DNA from: Sedimentibacter acidaminivorans
Lineage (GTDB): Bacteria > Bacillota > Clostridia > Tissierellales > Sedimentibacteraceae
DNA: 64,000 nucleotides
Direction: 5' to 3'
NCBI RefSeq assembly: GCF_017873955.1
Contig: NZ_JAGGKS010000012.1
Span: 1 to 64,000, forward strand
The position numbers and the translations under genes are program-made. This document shows, piece by piece, positions 54,283 through 61,893 of this stretch. The notes under the pieces are model-generated. The model saw only the letters and a program-made list of their open reading frames with translations. It searched no databases and was not told the origin of the DNA. Each line of letters starts with the position of its first letter. Within the stretch, counting starts at the first letter, position 1.

Positions 54283-55320
54283 ATGAGAATTGGTATAGTT
54301 GGTTTTGGTGGTGTAGGTAGAGCATTTTTAAAACTTATTTATGATAAAAAATGCTTGTTAGAAAAGGAAGGCCTTAATATACAAGTTAATTATATCATAG
54401 ATATATATGGTGGAGTTTATAATAAAAATGGCTTAGATTTACCTAAATTTATTGATTTTCTTTCTAGTGAAAGAGATATAACAAAATATTGTGATGGAGG
54501 AAAACCTGAAGAAATAAATTTTGAATTTATGCTTCAAAACAGCGATGTTGACCTATTAGTTGAAATGACACCTACTAATAAGGAAACTGGCGAACCAGGA
54601 ATGACTCACATTAAAAGATGTCTTGAACATAAAATCAATGTTGTAACTTCTAACAAAGGTCCAATATTATTAGCATATAAGGAATTATATGATTTAGCAA
54701 AAACAAACAATGTACAGTTATGCATAGGATGTACTACTGGTGGTGCTCTGCCTACTGTTAATGGAGGCGTTATGGATTTAGCTGGTTCTAATATTACGTC
54801 TATTGAAGGTGTTTTAAATGGAACAACTAATTTTATTATAAAAGAAATGGAAGATACAGGTTGCTTATATTCTGAAGCATTAAAAAAGGCCCAAGAATCA
54901 GGTATTGCAGAAACAAACCCATCTCTTGATGTTGAAGGTTATGACACTGCATCTAAGTTGTTAATTTTAACTAATGTATTAATGAATACTCAAAAATCAT
55001 TAGCTGATATATCTATAGAAGGGATTACTAAAGTTACGCCAGAAGATATAAAAAAAGCAACATCTTTAAACAAAAAGTATAAATTAGTTGGAAAAACTGA
55101 AATGGTTAGTAAAGAATTAAAGATGACTGTTAAATTAGAAATGCTAGACTCATCTAGTCCATTGTATGGAGGTGAAGGTAAAAACAAAGCCGTTAGATAT
55201 GTATCTGATACTTTAGGTGAATTAACTATCATAGGTGGTGCTTCAGGGGTTACTCCTGCTGCTGCTTCAATATTAAGAGATATAGTCAATATTCATAGAG
55301 GATATAAATTTATAGGGTAA
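54283..55320 (+). CDS. Homoserine dehydrogenase-like oxidoreductase without ACT domain
   Basis: The 345-residue protein has the Rossmann start IGIVGFGGVGRAF, VTSNKGPI (catalytic-Lys region), NGTTNFIIKEM, DVEGYDTASKLLIL and an end PAAASILRDIV, as in homoserine dehydrogenases. The C-terminal ACT regulatory domain of biosynthetic enzymes is missing, and no thrB, thrC or lysC is next to it. It lies in the sigma-54-controlled catabolic operon. I infer oxidation of homoserine or a related hydroxy-amino acid in catabolism; a biosynthetic short form remains possible. AGAGGAGATATTATT precedes the ATG. Confidence 0.82.
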   Translation: MRIGIVGFGGVGRAFLKLIYDKKCLLEKEGLNIQVNYIIDIYGGVYNKNGLDLPKFIDFLSSERDITKYCDGGKPEEINFEFMLQNSDVDLLVEMTPTNKETGEPGMTHIKRCLEHKINVVTSNKGPILLAYKELYDLAKTNNVQLCIGCTTGGALPTVNGGVMDLAGSNITSIEGVLNGTTNFIIKEMEDTGCLYSEALKKAQESGIAETNPSLDVEGYDTASKLLILTNVLMNTQKSLADISIEGITKVTPEDIKKATSLNKKYKLVGKTEMVSKELKMTVKLEMLDSSSPLYGGEGKNKAVRYVSDTLGELTIIGGASGVTPAAASILRDIVNIHRGYKFIG

Positions 55321-55493
55321 ATATAATGTAACAGAGGTTCCTTCAAGATGAAAATAAACTGTAAGCTAAAATAAATAATTATATAAATGAATTAAAACAA
55401 ACTGCTTAAGCAATAGTAAAGACGAATACTCTTATGAAGATGATATTATTAAGGGTACAGAAGTTTTATATTATTCTATATTATTAATAGATA
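55321..55493. other. Intergenic stretch with a possible short coding remnant
   Basis: From about 55395 to 55513 one plus-strand frame reads without stop codon (ends ...LLIDKESKLH) but has no start codon or ribosome site. It may be a degraded gene end. No other feature is seen. Confidence 0.25.
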
Positions 55494-55528
55494 AAGAAAG
55501 CAAACTTCATTAAAAAGTTTGCTTTCTT
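55494..55528. terminator. Bidirectional terminator between convergent genes
   Basis: AAGAAAGCAAACTT (55494-55507) pairs with AAGTTTGCTTTCTT (55515-55528), between the Hom-like gene and the class V aminotransferase. Confidence 0.8.
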
Positions 55529-55554
55529 ATATATTATATATAATATAGGGAATA

Positions 55555-56694
55555 CTACATATTTTCTAATAACGTTTTAAGTCCTATACCTTTCTCATAT
55601 TTATATCCTAACTTAATTAATGTTCTTTCTATAACAGCAATTACAGAATATACAGTATGGTCATCAATATTTCCCATATGTCCTAATCTAAATAATTTGC
55701 CTGCATATGCTGCTAATCCTCCAGCAACCATTGCACCTTCTTCTGCCATTATTTTTCTAAATTCAGCATCATTTATTCCTTCTGGATATAATACATTAGA
55801 AAGAGTTGTGCCTCTATTTCCTTCTTTAGCTAGAATTTTAAATCCTAGAGATTCTAATGCTGACTGTATTGCTTTTGATACTCTTATATGCCTGTCATAT
55901 CTTGCTTCTATACCTTCTTCGTTTATTACCCTAACTGATTCTTTAAGTGCCCAAACCATATTTACAGCTGGTGTTGCAAAATATTTTGATGGATCATTCA
56001 TTATTGGTATCCATTTTTCAAAGTCAATATAAAACTCAGGAATTGTTCCCAAAGATTTTCTTCTTGAAAGAGCTTTCTGTCCTGCCCATAGTAACGCAAG
56101 TCCTGGTGCAACTCCAAATGCTTTTTGTGAAGCTGTAAATAATATATCTATGCCCATATCGTCTACATATTCTCTTTCCCCTGCAGTTGCCGCAACCCCA
56201 TCAACTATATATATAGTGTCTGGATAATTTTTAATTATTTTCCCTATTTCTTCGATTGGTGCGCATGCTCCTGTAGATGTGTCAACATGTGTAACTGTCA
56301 TAGCAGCATAATTTTTTTCTTTTAATTTACTTTCAATAGTTTCAGGGGATACCACTTCACCCCAAGGAGCTGATAAAACGTCTACATTTAGCCCCTTTCT
56401 TTCACATAGATCAATAAATCTATCTCCAAAGAAACCATTGGAAACTATTAATACATTGTCTCCTCTTTTTGTTACATTAGAAATAGCCATTTCCATAGCC
56501 ATAGTACCAGTTCCTGCTACTACAAAACATTCTCCATCGACTTTAAACATTTCTTTTAAATCAATTATTAGCTCCTTATAGTCTTTAACAAATTCTGGAT
56601 CTCCAAAAGCTACTGTTTCTCTACCCATTTGATCATTTATAGATCTAATTGTAGGTGTTGGTCCAGGTATCATTACTAGTTTTTTGTTTTTCAT
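55555..56694 (-). CDS. Class V aminotransferase (alanine/serine/aspartate-glyoxylate type)
   Basis: The 379-residue protein is of the AGXT/PucG/SgaA group: MIPGPTPTIRS, VVAGTGTMAMEMAISN, VDTSTGACAPIEEIG, IVDGVAATAGE, and FTASQKAFGVAPG with the PLP lysine near 193, ending FRLGHMGN. These enzymes use glyoxylate, pyruvate or ureidoglycine as amino acceptor. With the HOGA-like aldolase nearby, glyoxylate to glycine transamination is the natural guess. It is divergent from the IclR gene with a palindrome in its leader, suggesting IclR control. Confidence 0.87.
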   Translation of the reverse strand: MKNKKLVMIPGPTPTIRSINDQMGRETVAFGDPEFVKDYKELIIDLKEMFKVDGECFVVAGTGTMAMEMAISNVTKRGDNVLIVSNGFFGDRFIDLCERKGLNVDVLSAPWGEVVSPETIESKLKEKNYAAMTVTHVDTSTGACAPIEEIGKIIKNYPDTIYIVDGVAATAGEREYVDDMGIDILFTASQKAFGVAPGLALLWAGQKALSRRKSLGTIPEFYIDFEKWIPIMNDPSKYFATPAVNMVWALKESVRVINEEGIEARYDRHIRVSKAIQSALESLGFKILAKEGNRGTTLSNVLYPEGINDAEFRKIMAEEGAMVAGGLAAYAGKLFRLGHMGNIDDHTVYSVIAVIERTLIKLGYKYEKGIGLKTLLENM

Positions 56695-56755
56695 AGTTTT
56701 ATTACTCCTTTTCTTTTTTTATTTTTTTAGTTCGCAATAATTTGATTAATTTTTA

Positions 56756-56778
56756 TTAATTTCACAATGTGAAATTAA
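56756..56778. promoter_or_regulatory. Palindromic operator, probable IclR-family site
   Basis: TTAATTTCAC-AAT-GTGAAATTAA is a perfect 23-bp palindrome placed 20 bp downstream of the -10 of the aminotransferase promoter. AATTTCA half-sites recur at 56777 and just before the iclR gene at 56941. IclR proteins commonly bind such palindromes. Confidence 0.75.
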
Positions 56779-56797
56779 ATTTCATTTTGTTATATTT

Positions 56798-56827
56798 ATT
56801 TTAACACCTTTATTACATTAATGTCAA
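56798..56827 (-). promoter_or_regulatory. Sigma-A promoter of the class V aminotransferase
   Basis: TTGACA (56822-56827), 18 bp, TAAAAT (56798-56803) on the minus strand. The operator sits just after the start point, a road-block position. Confidence 0.75.
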
Positions 56828-56977
56828 CATATAAAATAACATAATTGTTAATTTTTTGAAACATTATATAAATTGCTAAGGACTCTAGTAATGAAATATA
56901 AATAAAAAATATTGTTGATATAATATATTAAGTATGATAAAATTTCACTTATTAAAATAAGATTTCAGGAGTAAATA

Positions 56978-57769
56978 ATGCCAGATAAATTAACCAAAAC
57001 AAATCAATCAGTTGAAAAAGTATTTCAGATAATAGAAATAATGGCTCAAAGCAGAGAACCTCTACGTCTACAGGATATTTCCTTAAAAGTAGAAATGCCC
57101 ACTAGCACAACATTAAGACTTATTAATACGTTAGTAACTTGCGGATATGCAAATCAAAATCCTGATACACTAAGGTACTCTTTATCGCTTAAGTTCATGC
57201 ATATAGGAAGCCTTGTAAGCTCTCAACTAACAATAAGAGATATTGCCCATCCATATTTAGTTGAACTATCAAAAGAATGCAAGGAATCTGTTTGTATTGC
57301 TATAGAGCAAGATATGGAAGCTATCTATTTAGATGTGGTTGATGGACCAGACGGTATGCTCAGAATAACTCAACGTATAGGTAAGAGAGCACCAATACAT
57401 AGCACAGGGGTTGGAAAACTAATGCTTCTTAATTATGATTCACAACAATTGGATTACATGATAAATACTAAAGGTCTACCCGCTTTGACTCCTAATACTA
57501 TTACAGTTAAAGAAGATTTATTAGATGAGCTTGAAAAAATAAAAGTTCAGGGTTACGCATTAGATAATGAAGAATGTGAACTTGGTGCACGTTGTATATC
57601 TGCAGGTATAAAGGACTACACTGGAAACATTGTTGCTGCTATAAGTGTTTCAGGACCTATAACTCGAATGACAATGGATTATATAGAAATAATAAAAAAT
57701 ACAGTTAAGTGTACTGCTAAAAAAATATCAGAATTATTAGCTTACAATGATTCGAATAATTTAAATTAA
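56978..57769 (+). CDS. IclR-family transcriptional regulator
   Basis: The 263-residue protein has an N-terminal winged helix (SVEKVFQIIEIMAQSREPLRLQDISLKVEMPTSTTLRLI), and an IclR effector domain (about 80-250) with GPDGMLRITQRIGKRAPIHSTGVGKLML, ECELGARCISAGI and AAISVSGPITRM. It is divergent from the class V aminotransferase; the palindrome between the genes is the probable operator. Effectors of this family are often small organic acids such as glyoxylate or pyruvate. TTCAGGAGTAAATA precedes the ATG. Confidence 0.92.
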   Translation: MPDKLTKTNQSVEKVFQIIEIMAQSREPLRLQDISLKVEMPTSTTLRLINTLVTCGYANQNPDTLRYSLSLKFMHIGSLVSSQLTIRDIAHPYLVELSKECKESVCIAIEQDMEAIYLDVVDGPDGMLRITQRIGKRAPIHSTGVGKLMLLNYDSQQLDYMINTKGLPALTPNTITVKEDLLDELEKIKVQGYALDNEECELGARCISAGIKDYTGNIVAAISVSGPITRMTMDYIEIIKNTVKCTAKKISELLAYNDSNNLN

Positions 57770-57816
57770 GTTACTTAAAAAATTTTATTAATAAATTTTT
57801 TTTAATATAAAGAAAA

Positions 57817-57847
57817 ATAATTGGAGCTGATTTTCAACTCCAATTAT
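57817..57847. terminator. Bidirectional terminator between iclR and gltP
   Basis: ATAATTGGAG (57817-57826) pairs with CTCCAATTAT (57838-57847), between two convergent genes. Confidence 0.8.
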
Positions 57848-57890
57848 ATAATCAATAGTATACTATAATTGAACTACCGAGATTAATTAC

Positions 57891-59120
57891 TTACTTTATA
57901 GTTGAATTATACCTTTCCATGTTTAATTCACCTTCAGTTGCGGAAACGATTACAGCACATGAAGCATCACCTGTTACATTAACGCAGGTTCTTGCCATAT
58001 CTAGTATTCTATCAACTCCAGCAATTAGTATAATGCCTTCCATTGGTAATCCTACTGATTGCAAAACCATACCTAACATTATCATTCCTGCCCCTGGCAC
58101 ACCAGCGGTACCTATTGAAGCTAACGTTGCCGTTAAAATTATAGTAAGTTGTGCTCCAATTGACAAATCCAAACCATAAACTTGAGCGATAAAAATAGCA
58201 CAAATACCTTGATATATTGCTGTTCCATCCATGTTTATTGTTGCGCCAAGAGGTAATACAAAACTAGTAATTGATTTTGGAACTCCTAGATTCTCCTCAG
58301 CACTCTTCATTGTTATTGGAAGTGTACCTGAGCTACTTGCTGTTGTAAAAGAAAAAATCATTGCTGGGGCAATTCCTTTAAAAAATTTAAACGGATTTAC
58401 TTTTGCAAAAAGTTTTAAAGTTATTGAATATGTAATTACAGCATGTAGTATACAGCCTGCATATACTACCAATATTAATTTCATTAAAGGAAGAAGAACT
58501 GCTGGTCCATTGACAGCTACAACCGGTGTAATAAGTGCAAATACTCCAATCGGTGCATAAAGCATTATTACCCCTATTATCTTATATGTTACCTCCGCAA
58601 AAGCATCAAAAAAGTTAAACAAAACTTTACCTTTTTCTCCAATTCCAATTATGCCAATTCCTATAATTATAGCAAATGCAATTATCTGTAGCATATTACC
58701 ATCTACTAGTGCTTTTAATGGATTAGACGGAATAATATTTATAAGAGTATCTATAACGTTTGGCGCTGCTGTAACATCTACTTTTGCATCTGTAGGAATA
58801 CTAAATCCACCACCAACATTTGTTAAATTTGCTAATACCAATCCTATTGTTACAGCAAAAGCTGTAGTGAACATGTAGTATGCTACCGTTTTCCCTCCTA
58901 TCCTACCAAGTTTTCTCACATCATCCAAACTGCATGTTCCAACAATCAATGATGAAAATACTAAAGGTACGATTATAAGTTTAATCATGTTTAAAAATAA
59001 TGTACCAAATGGCTTAATATAAGTGCTTGCTACATCTGGTACTGGCTGTAAAAATAGACCTACTACAATTCCTAATGCAAGACCTAAGAAAATTTTTGTG
59101 GTTAAACTAAGCTTTTTCAT
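57891..59120 (-). CDS. gltP: Glutamate/aspartate:cation symporter (DAACS), copy C
   Basis: From ATG 59120 (GGAGGGAAAA upstream) the protein has 409 residues, with eight membrane helices, TTASSSGTLPITMK in the first hairpin, NMDGTAIYQG in helix 7 and GTAGVPGAGMIM in the second hairpin. The NMDGT motif is the classical GltP/GltPh form, unlike the NMHGA and NMHAN of copies A and B. So this one is the safest acidic amino acid transporter. It has its own promoter and stands alone. Confidence 0.9.
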   Translation of the reverse strand: MKKLSLTTKIFLGLALGIVVGLFLQPVPDVASTYIKPFGTLFLNMIKLIIVPLVFSSLIVGTCSLDDVRKLGRIGGKTVAYYMFTTAFAVTIGLVLANLTNVGGGFSIPTDAKVDVTAAPNVIDTLINIIPSNPLKALVDGNMLQIIAFAIIIGIGIIGIGEKGKVLFNFFDAFAEVTYKIIGVIMLYAPIGVFALITPVVAVNGPAVLLPLMKLILVVYAGCILHAVITYSITLKLFAKVNPFKFFKGIAPAMIFSFTTASSSGTLPITMKSAEENLGVPKSITSFVLPLGATINMDGTAIYQGICAIFIAQVYGLDLSIGAQLTIILTATLASIGTAGVPGAGMIMLGMVLQSVGLPMEGIILIAGVDRILDMARTCVNVTGDASCAVIVSATEGELNMERYNSTIK

Positions 59121-59155
59121 TTTTCCCTCCATTTTAATTTTTATTGCTTATATAT

Positions 59156-59184
59156 ATTATAGAATACATTTTATAATTTGTCTT
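59156..59184 (-). promoter_or_regulatory. Sigma-A promoter of gltP
   Basis: AAGACA (59179-59184), 17 bp, TATAAT (59156-59161) on the minus strand, 36 nt before the start codon. Confidence 0.6.
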
Positions 59185-59288
59185 TACTTTATTTTCCTTT
59201 TTTATCAATTATTAATTAAATAAGGAATTTATTTCATTATATTAATTTAATTAAAATATATCTAAGTAAAGATTATCAAATACAAAAA

Positions 59289-59313
59289 TGCAATGGGGAC
59301 AGTCCCCATTGCA
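59289..59313 (-). terminator. Terminator after rsmE (25-bp palindrome)
   Basis: TGCAATGGGGAC and GTCCCCATTGCA are perfect arms around one base, right after the rsmE stop codon; on the minus strand TTTTTG follows. The GGGGAC/GTCCCC core resembles a palindrome common in clostridial intergenic regions. Confidence 0.75.
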
Positions 59314-59314
59314 T

Positions 59315-60052
59315 CTATATCATTTCATCGCAGGCATATAAAATTACTGATGAAGTAACTAATCCTGCTGTTTCTGTTCTTAAAATTCTTTTACCTAACG
59401 TTACAATATGAGCACCTATTTCTTGAAACATCTTTATTTCTTTATTATCAAATCCACCTTCAGGACCAATAACTATATAATAATTTTTTTTAGGTTCAAT
59501 TAAAACATCCTTTAATAGTTTTACATCTTCAAGTTCATATGGAACTATTACCTCTGCATCCTCAAGCTTTAATCTATTAATTAATTCTTTAATTGTAGTA
59601 ACTTTATCTACATAAGGTACTATATTTCTTTTACTTTGCTTTGCTGACTCTTTTGCGATTTTTTGCCATCTTTCAAGTTTCTTTAACTCTCTATCCTTTT
59701 CATTCAGTTTAACAACTGTGCGTTCTGTTACAAGTGGTATAAATGTTTTAACTCCAATTTCAACATTTTGCTGAATGATAGTTTCCATTTTAGTTTGCTT
59801 TGGAATTCCTTGACAAAGTGTTATATTTATATTTGTTTCATTATTTCTCATAACCTCGTTCTTAAGCTCACATATTATATCATCACTACACATTTGCTTA
59901 ATTTCTGCAGTAAATTCATTACTTGTGGTAACGATTGATATTACATCTCCTACATGAGCACGCAAAATTGTTTTAAGATGTCTAGCGTCACTACCAGTTA
60001 TCACAACATTATTATTCTTTATGTTTTCATCTAAACAAAAATATCTAAACAT
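59315..60052 (-). CDS. rsmE: 16S rRNA (uracil1498-N3)-methyltransferase
   Basis: The 245-residue protein has an N-terminal PUA-like part (VVITGSDARHLKTILRAHVGD) and a SPOUT methyltransferase domain with VIGPEGGFDNKEI and LGKRILRTETAG, both RsmE signatures. It methylates U1498 of 16S rRNA. The gene starts 12 nt after prmA, the conserved bacterial pair. AGGAAGAGGTTTAT precedes the ATG. Confidence 0.96.
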   Translation of the reverse strand: MFRYFCLDENIKNNNVVITGSDARHLKTILRAHVGDVISIVTTSNEFTAEIKQMCSDDIICELKNEVMRNNETNINITLCQGIPKQTKMETIIQQNVEIGVKTFIPLVTERTVVKLNEKDRELKKLERWQKIAKESAKQSKRNIVPYVDKVTTIKELINRLKLEDAEVIVPYELEDVKLLKDVLIEPKKNYYIVIGPEGGFDNKEIKMFQEIGAHIVTLGKRILRTETAGLVTSSVILYACDEMI

Positions 60053-60064
60053 ATAAACCTCTTC

Positions 60065-61045
60065 CTAAAAATTTTTAACAGCAGTAACTGATACCCAATC
60101 TTCTTTTTCATTTACTTCCTTTATCTCAAACCCAAGGCCTTCAAAATTGTCTATAATATTTTGGAGATACTTTTTAATTATTCCTGAAGCTACAACTATT
60201 CCGCCTTTTTTCAAAAACTTAGGGAAAGTGCTACTCATTCCGATTATTATATCAGCAATAATATTAACAGCTATCATATCATATTTATTGTATCCTATTT
60301 TATCTTGAAGCATTTTATCATCAGTTACATTTCCACAATGGACAGTAAATTTATCATCATAAATATTATTTATTGCTGCATTTTCCTTAGCAATTCTAAC
60401 TGCATTTTCGTCAATATCAACACCTACCGCTGATTTTGCACCCAACAGTATTGATGCAATAGAAAGAATTCCACTTCCACAACCCATGTCCAAAACTTCC
60501 ATATCGCCTTTTAAATTCTTTTCAATTTGTTCAATACATAACCTAGTTGTGAAATGTTGACCTGTACCGAAACTCATGCCAGGATCAATTTCAAGAACTA
60601 TTTTACCATCTATAGACTCTTTATATTCTTCCCATGACGGTTTTATTACTATTCTGTCGGATACGATAAAAGGTTTAAAAAATTGCTTCCAATTATTAGC
60701 CCAATCTTCATCATCCAGATTTCTAAGTACAACTTCTAATCTTCCAAAATCAATTTCACTATGCTTTTCATTTTTAAAATTATCAACAATATTATATACT
60801 TCTTCTAATTTTTCGTTACCTTGATTATTATCTGCAAAATATACTTTTATACAGCTCTCGCAGTCCTTCATTTTTGCTAATTCTTCATCATAATAATCCC
60901 AATTTAAAGTATCATTATCTAAAAAGTCTTGGAATACACTAGCATCTTCTATGACTGCATCATTTATTCCTAATTGCATTAACGCACCATTTATTATTTC
61001 AATTCCATTTGTTGTTGTATATATTGAGGCTTCTATCCACTTCAT
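60065..61045 (-). CDS. prmA: Ribosomal protein L11 methyltransferase
   Basis: The 326-residue protein starts with the small ferredoxin-like L11-binding domain (MKWIEASIYTTTNGIEIINGAL). Then comes the Rossmann methyltransferase: IDPGMSFGTGQHFTTRLC, VLDMGCGSGILSIAS, VGVDIDENAVRIAKENA and VNIIADII. PrmA trimethylates L11. It is followed by rsmE. ATAGGAGAATAAA precedes the ATG. Confidence 0.96.
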   Translation of the reverse strand: MKWIEASIYTTTNGIEIINGALMQLGINDAVIEDASVFQDFLDNDTLNWDYYDEELAKMKDCESCIKVYFADNNQGNEKLEEVYNIVDNFKNEKHSEIDFGRLEVVLRNLDDEDWANNWKQFFKPFIVSDRIVIKPSWEEYKESIDGKIVLEIDPGMSFGTGQHFTTRLCIEQIEKNLKGDMEVLDMGCGSGILSIASILLGAKSAVGVDIDENAVRIAKENAAINNIYDDKFTVHCGNVTDDKMLQDKIGYNKYDMIAVNIIADIIIGMSSTFPKFLKKGGIVVASGIIKKYLQNIIDNFEGLGFEIKEVNEKEDWVSVTAVKNF

Positions 61046-61114
61046 TTTATTCTCCTATAATTTTAAATTTATTATTCTCTATAGTTTTATATTTCTATGA
61101 ACCTTTTATTATTT

Positions 61115-61708
61115 TTACTGAATAAAAGATTTCAAATAATTTGTTGCCATTCTTCTAACATCAGTTAGTATATCAGCTTTTCCATCACTTACACACCAAT
61201 TATAAATTATTCCTCTAGAAATAATAAGTAACTCACTCATTAATTGTTCTGCTGATACATTTTTTCTTAATACCCCCATTTCTATAGCCCTCTCAACTAA
61301 TAGATACAACCCATGAGGCAATCCTCTATGTTTAGATAAATAAAATTCATTTCCATATTCTATCTGTGCTTTATATGTATTCTTAACTAAATCAAGCCCA
61401 CGCTTTGCTGGAATTGAACACTGATATTCCAAATATTTTAAAATAGACTCTATTGGCTCTTCTTCAATTAATGTTGGATAAATTTCATTTTCAAATTGAG
61501 TATCTATAACCTTGTATAGTTCAATAATAATTCCAGATTTATTTGCAAAATGATGATAAAAAGCTCCTACTGAAACATCTGATTTTTTACAAATTTCTTG
61601 TATACTAATTTCATCCATTGTTTTATGAGCTAATAAATCAGTTGCTACTGCAAGTATATGTGCTTTTGTATTTTCTGCCTGAATCTGCCTTGATGTTTTT
61701 CCTTTCAT
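61115..61708 (-). CDS. TetR-family transcriptional regulator
   Basis: The 197-residue protein has a TetR HTH at residues ~10-60 (AENTKAHILAVATDLLAHKTMDEISIQEICKKSDVSVGAFYHHFANKSGII), then a ligand-binding helical domain with a conserved YNWCVSDG near its end. It is divergent from the flavoprotein gene; the palindrome ACCGATTCGGT at 61852 is its probable operator. TTAGGAGTTTAAG precedes the ATG. Confidence 0.9.
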   Translation of the reverse strand: MKGKTSRQIQAENTKAHILAVATDLLAHKTMDEISIQEICKKSDVSVGAFYHHFANKSGIIIELYKVIDTQFENEIYPTLIEEEPIESILKYLEYQCSIPAKRGLDLVKNTYKAQIEYGNEFYLSKHRGLPHGLYLLVERAIEMGVLRKNVSAEQLMSELLIISRGIIYNWCVSDGKADILTDVRRMATNYLKSFIQ

Positions 61709-61813
61709 CTTAAACTCCTAATTCTTATAAGATTATATCTTATAAAGTTACTAAAACTAAAAATTTTTCTTACTATTTTAATTTGTATATTATTATATCA
61801 AATAAAATTCATA

Positions 61814-61862
61814 TTGACAAATACTAACTTTCATATTACAATTTTAACATAACCGATTCGGT
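61814..61862 (+). promoter_or_regulatory. Promoter of the flavoprotein gene with TetR operator
   Basis: TTGACA (61814-61819), 17 bp, TACAAT (61837-61842). The palindrome ACCGATTCGGT (61852-61862) lies over the start point and is nested in TTAACATAA ... TTATGTTAA arms. The GC-rich dyad stands out in an AT-rich gap between divergent genes. Confidence 0.75.
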
Positions 61863-61893
61863 GAATTAATTATGTTAAGGGAGGACATTTTTT

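Noticed and set aside
55321-55493. Transposon or prophage remnants
   Set aside because: No integrase, transposase or att-like repeats were seen anywhere in the window.
55395-55513. Small gene before the bidirectional terminator
   Set aside because: No start codon or ribosome site; kept only as a possible coding remnant.
59289-59313. Insertion-sequence end
   Set aside because: A perfect palindrome with T-run right after rsmE is better explained as a terminator; no transposase near.
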